NCBI GenBank assembly: GCA_001464035.1
Contig: LNEC01000019.1
Location: forward strand, 372,001-436,000
DNA length: 64,000 nt
Direction of reading: 5' to 3'
Source of the DNA: Bradyrhizobiaceae bacterium Ga0074131
GTDB taxonomy: Bacteria > Pseudomonadota > Alphaproteobacteria > Rhizobiales > Xanthobacteraceae
Under the pieces are notes generated by a model, which saw only the letters and a program-made list of their open reading frames with translations, did not search any database and had not been told where the DNA came from. The translations under genes were made by a program, and so were the position numbers. Shown in pieces: positions 45,114 to 53,362 of this stretch (the stretch's first letter is position 1; each line of letters starts with the position of its first letter).

Positions 45114-47765
45114 ATGACATTGGCACTCACAGATCCCCACGCCCGTGCCGCCGAAGCCTGCCTTGTCGCACTCGAAACAGCGGCCGAAGGCCTGAGCGCT
45201 AGGGAGGCTGCGAGGCGGCTGGCCAAGCATGGGCCGAACCGCCTGCCCCAGGGGCAGGCGAGCGGACCGCTGGTACGGTTCCTGGCGCAGTTCAACAACG
45301 TGCTGATCTATGTGCTGCTTGGGGCCGCGATGGTGACCGGCGCCTTGCAGCACTGGGTCGATACCGGAGTGATCCTGGCCGTGGTGTTGGCCAATGCGGT
45401 GATCGGCTTCATCCAGGAGGGCAAGGCCGAGGCGGCGATGACCGCGATCCGCGGCATGCTGGCACCGCGTGCCGCGGTGCTGCGCGATGGGCAGCGGGTG
45501 ACGGTGGACGGAGCTGACCTGGTCCCCGGCGACCTCGTGCTGCTGGAGGCGGGCGACAAGGTGCCCGCAGACCTGCGAGTCCTCGAAGCGCGGGGGCTGG
45601 CCGCACAGGAAGCGATCCTGACCGGCGAGTCCGTGCCGGTGGAGAAAACCGTGGAACCGGTCGCAGCCGATGCGCCTCTCGGCGACCGGCAGTCGATGCT
45701 GTGGTCGGGCACGCTGATCACGCAAGGCACGGCCCGCGGACTGGTGGTGGCAACCGGTCAGGCCACCGAAATCGGCCGCATCGGCGGCCTTCTGGCCGGC
45801 GTCGAACAACTGACCACGCCGCTGGTCGAACAAATGGACCATTTCGCGCGCTGGCTTTCGTTCCTGATCCTGCTCGCGTCAGGACTTCTGCTCGCCTACG
45901 GCTACTTCGTCGGGCACCATGATTTTTCGGAAATGTTCATGGCCGTGGTCGGCGTCGCTGTGGCCGCGATCCCCGAGGGCCTGCCCGCGGTGATGACGAT
46001 CACGCTCGCTATCGGCGTGCAGGCCATGGCACAGCGGCACGCGATCGTCCGCCGACTGCCGGCGATCGAGGCGATCGGCTCGGTCTCGGTCATCTGCACC
46101 GACAAGACCGGCACGTTGACCCGCAACGAAATGGTCGTCGCCGTTGCCGAGATCCCCGAAGGGACGTTCGAGATCGCGGGCGAGGGCTATGGCCCAGATG
46201 GCGCGATCACCCCCGCAGGCAATCTTGCGCGGCTCGCCCGGGCGGCGTCCCTATGCAACGACGCCGCGCTACATTGCCGCGACGGACACTGGACGGTCGA
46301 GGGCGACCCGATGGAGGGGGCGCTTCTGGCCTTCGCGGGCAAGGCGGGCGGCGGTCGTGCGGCACGGCGCCTTGACACCATCCCCTTCGACAGCCGACAC
46401 CGCTTCATGGCTGTTCTGACGGAGGGGCCGGGTGGCCGCGTCATCCACGTGAAGGGCGCCCCGGAACGGGTTCTGGGGATGTGCGAAAACATCGAACTGC
46501 ACCTCTGGCATGAGCGGGCCGAGGCGCTGGCACGGCGGGGTCTTCGGGTGCTGGCCCTGGCCGAGCGCGCCGAGACGGACACGCGGATCAATTCGGGCGC
46601 CCTGGAGGGCAGCCTGATCTTCCTTGGTCTTGTCGGCCTGATCGATCCGCCCCGGCCCGAAGCCATCGCTGCCGTGGCCGAATGCCGCGCGGCGGGCATC
46701 CGCATCAAGATGATCACGGGCGATCATGCCGGGACGGCTGCCGCGATAGCCACCCAGATCGGACTGCAGAACCCCCGCCGCGTGCTGACCGGGGCCGATC
46801 TGGATCGGCTCGACGACGCCCAGCTTGCCCTTGAGGTGGCGTCGGTCGATGTTTTCGCCCGCACCACCCCCGAACACAAACTGCGGCTCGTCACCGCCTT
46901 GCAAGCGAACGGCATGTCGGTCGCCATGACCGGCGACGGGGTGAACGACGCCCCGGCGCTGAAACGTGCCGATGCGGGCATTGCCATGGGGCGGAAGGGG
47001 TCCGAGGCCGCCAAGGAGGCCGCCGATCTTGTGCTGACGGACGACAACTTCGCCTCGATCGCCGCCGCGGTGCGCGAGGGGCGGACGGTCTATGACAATC
47101 TCAAGAAGGTCATCAGTTGGACACTGCCCACCAACGCAGGCGAATCGATAACCATCGTTCTTGCCCTGCTGATAGGCTTCGCCTTGCCGGTGACGGCGGT
47201 GCAGATTCTCTGGATCAACCTCATCACCGGCATCACGCTGGGCATTGCGCTCGCTTTCGAACCGACAGAAGCAGGCACCATGGCTCGTCCGCCCCGCCGC
47301 CGCGATGCCGCGATCCTGTCGGGCGAGCTGGTCTGGCATGTCGTACTGGTGGCGCTTCTGTTCCTCGCCGCCGTCTTCGGCGTCTTCACCTATGCCATCG
47401 ACAAAGGTCATTCGCTCACGTTGGCGCAGACCATGGCGATGAACACTTTGGTGGTGCTGGAGATCTTCCACCTGTTCTTTATCCGCAACATCCACGGCAC
47501 CTCGCTGACATGGGACGCAGTGCGGGGGACGAAGGTGGTGTGGGCCGTGGTCATCGCAATCACCGCGGCACAGTTCGCTGTCACCTATCTCCTGCCCCTC
47601 CAGGCGTTCCTCGGGACGGAGCCAGTGCCCCTGTCGGACGGTCTCCTGATCGTCGCCATAGGCGCGGCCTTCTTCGCGATCATCGAAGTGGAAAAGCAGA
47701 TACGGCTGGGCTTGAGGCGACAGGCCGAAGGCATATCGGCAATTTCTCGGGGCAGCCGCGCCTAA
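45114..47765 (+). CDS. P-type cation-transporting ATPase (Ca2+-ATPase-like, CtpF type)
   Basis: An 883-residue membrane ATPase. In order: actuator ILTGESVPVEK (TGES loop), the TM4 motif AIPEGLPAV (Glu288), phosphorylation site CTDKTGTLTRNEM (Asp330), nucleotide domain, and VAMTGDGVNDAPALK (hinge). TM5 reads TLPTNAGESITIV and TM6 WINLITGITLGIALAFEP. The TM6 position that is Asp in calcium pumps (NLVTD) is Gly706, so ion specificity is uncertain. Similar pumps with a USP partner occur in the hypoxia regulon of mycobacteria (CtpF). It has about ten hydrophobic helices and is probably translated from the HTH operon promoter. Confidence 0.92.
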   Translation: MTLALTDPHARAAEACLVALETAAEGLSAREAARRLAKHGPNRLPQGQASGPLVRFLAQFNNVLIYVLLGAAMVTGALQHWVDTGVILAVVLANAVIGFIQEGKAEAAMTAIRGMLAPRAAVLRDGQRVTVDGADLVPGDLVLLEAGDKVPADLRVLEARGLAAQEAILTGESVPVEKTVEPVAADAPLGDRQSMLWSGTLITQGTARGLVVATGQATEIGRIGGLLAGVEQLTTPLVEQMDHFARWLSFLILLASGLLLAYGYFVGHHDFSEMFMAVVGVAVAAIPEGLPAVMTITLAIGVQAMAQRHAIVRRLPAIEAIGSVSVICTDKTGTLTRNEMVVAVAEIPEGTFEIAGEGYGPDGAITPAGNLARLARAASLCNDAALHCRDGHWTVEGDPMEGALLAFAGKAGGGRAARRLDTIPFDSRHRFMAVLTEGPGGRVIHVKGAPERVLGMCENIELHLWHERAEALARRGLRVLALAERAETDTRINSGALEGSLIFLGLVGLIDPPRPEAIAAVAECRAAGIRIKMITGDHAGTAAAIATQIGLQNPRRVLTGADLDRLDDAQLALEVASVDVFARTTPEHKLRLVTALQANGMSVAMTGDGVNDAPALKRADAGIAMGRKGSEAAKEAADLVLTDDNFASIAAAVREGRTVYDNLKKVISWTLPTNAGESITIVLALLIGFALPVTAVQILWINLITGITLGIALAFEPTEAGTMARPPRRRDAAILSGELVWHVVLVALLFLAAVFGVFTYAIDKGHSLTLAQTMAMNTLVVLEIFHLFFIRNIHGTSLTWDAVRGTKVVWAVVIAITAAQFAVTYLLPLQAFLGTEPVPLSDGLLIVAIGAAFFAIIEVEKQIRLGLRRQAEGISAISRGSRA

Positions 47766-47811
47766 CCGGTTCTCACTAGGAGACCGCGGCTTCGGATCGC
47801 ATTTCACGCAC

Positions 47812-47834
47812 ATCAAGCCCACTCAGGGCTTGAT
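47812..47834 (+). terminator. Hairpin downstream of the P-type ATPase
   Basis: ATCAAGCCC and GGGCTTGAT form a nine-base-pair perfect stem around ACTCA, starting 46 bases after the ATPase stop. No U tract follows, so it may slow rather than end transcription alone. The gap to the next gene (47766-48044) otherwise shows nothing I can assign. Confidence 0.5.
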
Positions 47835-48044
47835 AGCACGCACTCGTTCTCGGTCGAATCGCGGGCTGGAGAAAAGATGCACCGCAGTGCTGATGAGGGG
47901 GACCATGGCGCCAACCGGCGGTGGGAGTTCTATTCGCGGGCCGGGCCAGGCCGCAGTCTCTCGTTGTTCAACCGCAAATTCTCCGGTTCTGGTTTTCCCG
48001 ACTGCCTCGGATGCATGCAACATGGATCGGTGCCGGCGGGTCCG

Positions 48045-48992
48045 TTATCGTAGCGGCTCGGCAGGCAACGGGACGATGACCGTCACCGCCTTGGGCCGGA
48101 TCGAAAAGCGGGCGGGTGTGAAGGTAACCAGTTCACCATCGGTATTGACCGGAAGCGGTCGCCGGGTCCTGACCTCGAACGAGGCGCCCCGGGCAGCTCG
48201 GACTTCGCGCCAGGCGCCGTGCCGACCAAGCCGGAAATCCTTTGCCATGGCGATCAACTTCCAGATCCCGGACAGCTCCAGAGAGTAGAGATCGAGGTGA
48301 GCATCGTCGATCTCTGCGGTGTGCTCGACGGCAAGACCACCGCCGTAATACCGTCCGTTGCCTACCGCGATCTGCAGCGTCCTGACGCGCACAACCTCCT
48401 TGGGAGAAACGATCACGGCCCGAAACGGATTCGACCTGAACAGGATCTTGACCGCGGCAATGAGATAGCCGAACCGACCGAAACGCCGTTTGGTTTCCCG
48501 GCTGAGCTGGCGAGCCAACTCGGCGCTCAGTCCGACGCTTGCCACGTTGAAGAAGAGGTGGCCATTGACGTCGCCGAGATCGATCTGGCGGCGATGGCCT
48601 GCGGCGATGACATCGGCAGCGGCTTCTATCGCCGGGGGCAAACCGAGGGTTCGGGCAAGATCATTGGCGGTGCCGGTGGGCAGAATCCCGAGCGCCAGCC
48701 CGGTGCGGGCGAGCGCCGGCGCCGCCGCATTGAGGCTGCCATCGCCGCCGGCCACGATCACGGCCGCCGCCGCCCGGGCATGCGCCTCTATCCAGGGGGA
48801 GACCTCGGTCGGACAGTCGGGTGAGAAAATTTCCATCCTGAAGCCGGCCGCGCTCAGCCGCGCGATGGCGTCGCCTGCCCCGGTTCCGCCGGAACGGCTG
48901 TGCCGGTTGATGACCACCAGCAGTCGGCATTCGCGCGGCGACCATGAACGCGGCACCACGTCGAGGCGTGAAACCGAGGTGGCGGTTACCAT
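48045..48992 (-). CDS. Diacylglycerol kinase-family lipid kinase
   Basis: A 315-residue protein with the DAGK/sphingosine-kinase catalytic fold: RLLVVINRHSRSGG near the N-terminus, the glycine-rich VIVAGGDGSLNAAAPALARTGLALGILPTGTANDLARTLGLP, and LFFNVASVGLSAELARQL. These kinases phosphorylate lipids or lipid precursors. I start at ATG 48992, which overlaps the stop of the upstream membrane protein (ATGGTAA), so translation is coupled; longer readings to 49025 or 49322 lie in the upstream gene's antisense-free frame but lack signals. Substrate unknown. Confidence 0.85.
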   Translation of the reverse strand: MVTATSVSRLDVVPRSWSPRECRLLVVINRHSRSGGTGAGDAIARLSAAGFRMEIFSPDCPTEVSPWIEAHARAAAAVIVAGGDGSLNAAAPALARTGLALGILPTGTANDLARTLGLPPAIEAAADVIAAGHRRQIDLGDVNGHLFFNVASVGLSAELARQLSRETKRRFGRFGYLIAAVKILFRSNPFRAVIVSPKEVVRVRTLQIAVGNGRYYGGGLAVEHTAEIDDAHLDLYSLELSGIWKLIAMAKDFRLGRHGAWREVRAARGASFEVRTRRPLPVNTDGELVTFTPARFSIRPKAVTVIVPLPAEPLR

Positions 48993-49285
48993 CGCGGTGA
49001 CCCGGCGGAGGAGCGCCGTTGCCATAACCAGGACAACAGCGGCGCGACGATCGCGATCGCGATGAGACCGACGACCCATATCAGCACGACGCCGGTCAAA
49101 CCCAGGCCTGTGGCGAGATTGGCAAGCCACGACAGCCACACAACGGTTTCGGGATGACCGGTCGCCCAGTCTGCATTGCGGGCAAGCAAGCCGCCTACCG
49201 CACCGACCAGAGCGTAAGTGCCCCAAGCCAGAAGAGACCACAGAGTGGCGAGCACGGCCGCCACGATCCAGAGCCAGCGCTTCAT
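48986..49285 (-). CDS. Small membrane protein, 99 aa, coupled to the lipid kinase gene
   Basis: Three hydrophobic stretches: WLWIVAAVLATLWSLLAWGTYALVGAVGGLL, VVWLSWLANLATGLGLTGVVLIWVVGLIAIAIVAPLLSWLW. Probably two or three transmembrane helices with a short Arg-rich end. I do not recognise a family. Its TAA stop lies inside the first codons of the DAGK-like gene, so the two proteins are made together and may interact. Confidence 0.75.
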   Translation of the reverse strand: MKRWLWIVAAVLATLWSLLAWGTYALVGAVGGLLARNADWATGHPETVVWLSWLANLATGLGLTGVVLIWVVGLIAIAIVAPLLSWLWQRRSSAGSPRW

Positions 49286-49734
49286 CGCACGGCCTCCCCC
49301 GCGACGTCCCGCCGTAGGGCAAAGAGTCGCAGATTTATCGCAGTCGGGCAGGATCGCGCCGCGGCGAACGGGTGGCGTGCAACCGCGGTAACCGGCAGAT
49401 TTTCCGCTGTTCGATATGGACCGGCGCGTGTCATGTGCTCCTCCCAAGATCGGAACGCCTGCTTCGGCATTCGTCAGGTGAGAGAGTCCGACATCATAGC
49501 CACGTAATGACTATCAGCGGGGCCCGGACCCCCAGTGTGATCTCGATGTCGGGTATCCGGACCGAGGATGCAAGGGGCTGCAGAGGATAATGGAGTCGAG
49601 CGGCGCGGCCTGACGAAATCGCCGGGCGCGACCACATCGGGCAGAACCTTGGTCCGGGACCCTCTGGTGAAAGCCGTCGGCGTTTTCACGATGTCGGACC
49701 GCTTTCGACATCATCAGCCGACTGAGGTGCTGCC
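49286..49734. other. Intergenic region before terC
   Basis: The 449 bases separate the divergent DAGK/membrane operon and terC. I see GC-rich direct repeats around 49520-49560 and short inverted repeats, but no gene or FNR box. It must contain both promoters. Confidence 0.5.
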
Positions 49735-50746
49735 GTGGATTTCGATTTCCTGTTCACGGATTTTTTGGGCAAGCCGGCCTGGATGTGGCTCGCCTTCATG
49801 GCGGTCGTGATCGGGCTTTTGATCTTCGATCTCGGTATCCTGCACCAGGAAAGTCGCGAGATCGGCGTGACCGAGAGCCTGGTGATGAGTGCCGTATACA
49901 TTACGCTTGGCTTCGCCTTCGGCGGCTGGGGTTTGGTGGTACCTCGGCGCGGAACCCGGCATGGACTACCTGACGGGATTTGCAGTGGAGAAAGCGCTGG
50001 CGATGGACAACGTCTTCGTCATCGCGATGATCTTCGCCTATTTTTCGATTCCGCGCCTCTACCAGCATCGTGTCCTGTTCTGGGGAATTCTCGGAGTCAT
50101 CGTTCTGCGCGCGATCATGATCGGGCTCGGCGCCACGATCATCGCGCAGGCAAGCTGGGTGTTGTATCTCTTCGCCGTCTTCCTGATCGTCACCGGCGCC
50201 AAGATGATCATCTTTGCCGACCGGTACTACGATGTCGGCTCGAATCCCGTGCTCGGCTGGGTCCGCCGGCACGGCAACGTGACCGACGAACTTCACGGCG
50301 AGCGCTTCTTCGTGCGGCAGCCCGACCGCGCCGGCCGGTTGCGATGGTTCATGACGCCGCTCTTCCTGGCGCTGATCATGGTCGAGATCGCCGATGTGAT
50401 CTTCGCCGTCGACTCGGTGCCCGCGATCTTCGCCATCACGACCGATCCGTTCGTGGTCTATACCTCAAACATCTTCGCGATCCTCGGGCTGCGATCGCTC
50501 TATTTTGCGCTCGCGGCGATGGTCGATCGCTTACACTATCTGAAGTTTGCGCTTGCCGCCGTGCTGATCTTCGTCGGCTCGAAAATCTTCTTGGCCGACA
50601 TGTTCGGGGTAGAGAAGGTGCCGCCGGCGCTGTCGCTTGGCATCACCTTCGGGCTGCTGGCGCTCGGGATCCTCTATTCATTCTGGAAAACGCGGTGCCG
50701 CCTCGACTCCAACCATATCGCGGAGGATCGATCGGCCGGAATCTGA
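49735..50746 (+). pseudogene. TerC/Alx family integral membrane protein with a frameshift
   Basis: The first part (49735-49930) encodes MDFDFLFTDFLGKPAWMWLAFMAVVIGLLIFDLGILHQESREIG and the second TM segment, then breaks. From 49889 a second frame continues the same protein: VWWYLGAEPGMDYLTGFAVEKALAMDNVFVIAMIFAYFSIP to the stop at 50744. The two are joined by one extra G in the run GGGG at 49928-49931; removing it restores GGWVWWYLG. TerC/Alx proteins handle metal ions or pH stress and have about eight TM helices with conserved Asp residues (MDNVFVIA). This is a real frameshift or a sequencing error. Confidence 0.85.
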
Positions 50747-50830
50747 AAGGTCAAGGCCGAGGTTCGCACGAGAGCAACCGACGCATTCATCCTCATGGCC
50801 GGCTTGTTCCGGCCAGAAAGGGGTCCAACC

Positions 50831-51574
50831 ATGAGCAATCTATTTGTAGATTGTTGGGGGTCAGGCGTGCCCGTGGTGCTGGTACATGGTTCCCTGGCGA
50901 CGGGCGCCGACGAGTGGCAAGCACAGCGACCGCTCGCCGACGAAGGCTTTCGTCTGTTGGTGCCTGACCGGCGCGGCTATGGGCGCAGTCCTGCGGCGCA
51001 AGGCGAAGATTTTCTGGCCGATGCCGACGACGTCGCCAAGCTCATGGGCGAGGGCGCTCACCTCGTGGGACATTCCTACGGTGGTCTCGCCGTGCTGTTC
51101 GCCGCCGCCCGCCGTCCCGATGCGACCCTGTCTCTGACGTTGTTGGAGCCAGCTACATTTACGCTGGGCCAGCACCATCAAGCCGCGAGGACGCTCGTGA
51201 CGGAAGTCCGCCGCCTCTGGGATGAGGATCTTCCGGACGAGGACTGGGTCATCCGTTTCCTGCAGGCAATCGGGAGTGATCCGGACGTGCTTTCCCCGGA
51301 ACTGATCGCGGCTGCGGTGCAGCTCGCGCCGGTGTTCCGCATGGGGCGGCCGATGTGGGAGACTGAACTGCCGCTCCCCGCGCTCAAATCCGCCGCCTTT
51401 GCCAAGCTCGTGGTGTCCGGCGGGCATAGTGCAGGATTCGATCTCATGTGCGATGAGCTTGCCGAACGGATCGGCGCATCTCGAATGGCGATCGAAGGTG
51501 CCGGCCACGAGATCCAGTTCACCGGAGGGCCGCTCAACGAGGCGCTACTAACGCTGTGGCGCAGCCTCCTGTAG
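50831..51574 (+). CDS. Alpha/beta hydrolase
   Basis: A 247-residue hydrolase: GVPVVLVHGSLATGADEW (oxyanion loop), LVGHSYGGLAVLFAA with nucleophile Ser82, and GAGHEIQFTGGPLN with the catalytic His. Similar proteins are annotated as lipolytic or haloalkane-type hydrolases. Substrate unknown. The start at 50831 is taken because the 12 codons before it (from 50795) are Pro/Arg-rich and the Shine-Dalgarno is weak in both. Confidence 0.85.
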   Translation: MSNLFVDCWGSGVPVVLVHGSLATGADEWQAQRPLADEGFRLLVPDRRGYGRSPAAQGEDFLADADDVAKLMGEGAHLVGHSYGGLAVLFAAARRPDATLSLTLLEPATFTLGQHHQAARTLVTEVRRLWDEDLPDEDWVIRFLQAIGSDPDVLSPELIAAAVQLAPVFRMGRPMWETELPLPALKSAAFAKLVVSGGHSAGFDLMCDELAERIGASRMAIEGAGHEIQFTGGPLNEALLTLWRSLL

Positions 51575-51731
51575 GGTTCGGCAAGCTCGTTGTCTTGCTC
51601 GGCGCAACGTGAGCGCGGCCGGCCCGGTCGCAGATGTCCGGATTCCACCGTTCTCGGTCGCAGGGGATATTCCGCATTTCGACGAGCCCACAGGGCCCGG
51701 GAGGGATCCCCTCGGGTTTGCTGGTCCAAGG

Positions 51732-52775
51732 TTACTTCACCTCGCGCACGGGTGCTTTGGAAGCGGCGGCATTCAACTCTTTCATCTTCTGCCGGATCGG
51801 TCCGAAGGGGCCGTACTTGTGCTGCTCGGCACTGAAGCCGTCGATCCACGGCGGGAACGGTGCATCGACGGGCTTCTTCAGGCGATCCGGAAAATCCTTG
51901 TCGAGATCCGCCTTCTGCGGGCGCGGCTGGCTGTTGATGAAGGCGGCGACGTCGTAGGCGTCCTCGTCCGAGATCACCGGCTCCGCGAAGGTCGTGCCCG
52001 CCGGCATGTTGTTCTTGACGAAGGCCGCCGCCGTCAGCACGCGATACATGCCGGCGCCATTGTTATAGCTGTCCGGGCCCCAGAGCGGCGGGAACTGATA
52101 GCCCTTTGCGTCGCCAGCCTCCCCGTGGCGGACGCCCTGGCCTTTGTCGCCATGGCAAGCCGCGCATTTCTCCGCATAAACCTCGGCGCCGCGCGACGGA
52201 TCGGCGGCCCGGTTAGGCTCCTTGATCGGGAGCGTGCCGGCGCCGACAAGGCTGGCCCCGACGGGCACGCCGGTCGAGAGCCATTTCATATAGGCGAGCA
52301 TCGCCTTCATCTCGCGTGAATCGAGGGGCAGCGGCTTGCCGTTCATGGATCGTTGCATACAGCCGTTGATGCGTTCCTCCAGGGTCGACACTTCGTTCTC
52401 GCGCCCGCGATATTGCGGGAAAGCGCCCCAAACGCCGAGATAGGGCATCGAGTAGGTCTGAGCGCCCGCCTGGAGATGGCAGCTCTGGCAGGAGAGATTG
52501 TTGCCGGAGAGCCGCTTGCCGGCGTCGGCGACCTCTGGGCCGATATGCGCGAAAGTTTCGGTCAGGAGCTCGTGGCCGTACTTGATCATCTTGCCGTCGG
52601 GCGTGTCGGGCAGGGTCGAGATGTCGGGTGCGCCGAGCGTGTTGAGGTCGAACTTGGCGGGAGCATGACCTTGCGGCTTGGCGGGCCGGTCCTGCGCCAG
52701 AGCCCATCCCATCAACCCAGCCGTGGCGACGATGAACGCTGCCGTGCGAGCGAAAACCATCATCGAGTGCCTCAC
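51732..52775 (-). CDS. Dihaem cytochrome c, thiosulfate-oxidising TsdA type
   Basis: A 347-residue periplasmic protein with signal peptide (FIVATAGLMGWALAQ) and two haem motifs: LSGNNLSCQSCHLQAGAQTYSMPYLGVWGAFPQY (His100) and GAEVYAEKCAACHGDKGQGVRHGEAG. The stretch RINGCMQRSMNGKPLPLDSREMKAM contains the Cys (residue 139) expected to be the unusual haem ligand of TsdA enzymes, which oxidise thiosulfate to tetrathionate. An FNR/FixK box lies 61 bases upstream, so expression is probably raised under low oxygen. Whether it works as an oxidase or reductase of tetrathionate is not determined. Confidence 0.82.
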   Translation of the reverse strand: MRHSMMVFARTAAFIVATAGLMGWALAQDRPAKPQGHAPAKFDLNTLGAPDISTLPDTPDGKMIKYGHELLTETFAHIGPEVADAGKRLSGNNLSCQSCHLQAGAQTYSMPYLGVWGAFPQYRGRENEVSTLEERINGCMQRSMNGKPLPLDSREMKAMLAYMKWLSTGVPVGASLVGAGTLPIKEPNRAADPSRGAEVYAEKCAACHGDKGQGVRHGEAGDAKGYQFPPLWGPDSYNNGAGMYRVLTAAAFVKNNMPAGTTFAEPVISDEDAYDVAAFINSQPRPQKADLDKDFPDRLKKPVDAPFPPWIDGFSAEQHKYGPFGPIRQKMKELNAAASKAPVREVK

Positions 52776-52829
52776 CGAGAAAGAGAGAAATCTTGCGAGT
52801 TCAAGTATAGACGAACTCGGCCTGATTTA

Positions 52830-52843
52830 TTGACCTGCATCAA
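52830..52843. promoter_or_regulatory. FNR/FixK-type binding site (TTGACCTGCATCAA)
   Basis: Perfect TTGAC-N4-ATCAA palindrome, centred 61 bases upstream of the cytochrome start codon (52775, minus strand). On that strand a -10-like TATACT (52804-52809) lies 20 bases beyond it, the class II FNR/FixK arrangement. The sister site at 44796 has the same geometry. Confidence 0.65.
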
Positions 52844-53047
52844 TAGTCCCGCAAGTTCATGTCCGGAATCGGCACATATGAGACCGGGGGAGGGTCTCGT
52901 AGGCTGAGGCTGGATAGGTACTCGGCTGAGTCTTTCCGCCAGGGCTCCGCGAGATCCGTGGTTGTTGTAGATGTGATCGAAGGCGTCGATGGGCTCGTTG
53001 AGGCGATCGAGGCGGCGGCGATCGGCGTTTGCAGTTTTGAACCGAAG

Positions 53048-53124
53048 TGGCGCACCCGACACGATTCGAACGTGTGACCTTTGCCTTCGGAGGGCAACGC
53101 TCTATCCAGCTGAGCTACGGGTGC
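53048..53124 (-). tRNA. tRNA-Arg (CCG anticodon)
   Basis: A 77-nucleotide tRNA on the minus strand beginning GCACCCGTAGCTCAGCTGG and ending GGTGCGCCA with encoded CCA. The D arm (AGCTCAGCTGGATAGAGC), anticodon arm TTGCC-CTCCGAA-GGCAA and T arm (ACACG-TTCGAAT-CGTGT) all fold. The anticodon CCG reads CGG codons for arginine. Nothing tRNA-borne, such as an integrase, is adjacent. Confidence 0.95.
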
Positions 53125-53362
53125 GTGAGGGACCATTTACCCGATCGGCCGGGCAGGGGCAACGGCTCTGCAGGGGGCTGAAGACGGCGCTTTGGCCGCC
53201 TTTTTTCCCGAGGAATCCGGCGCCGACGCGGCTCGGTGGCGGTCCGGGGCATCCAAGCCCGATACTCCCGCGCTGCGGTCCGCGGCGCGGCCAATCCTAA
53301 ATCGCTCGCCGTAGCCGCGGGCCGGCGATACATTGGCCGTCAGACAGAACCGGGTGTGGCCG

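Noticed and set aside
46269..47822. 517-codon minus-strand reading antisense to the P-type ATPase
   Set aside because: High-GC shadow frame with no membrane segments or motifs.
47823..48288. Short frames between the ATPase and DAGK genes
   Set aside because: No family, no ribosome-binding site, and one is antisense to the end of the DAGK gene.
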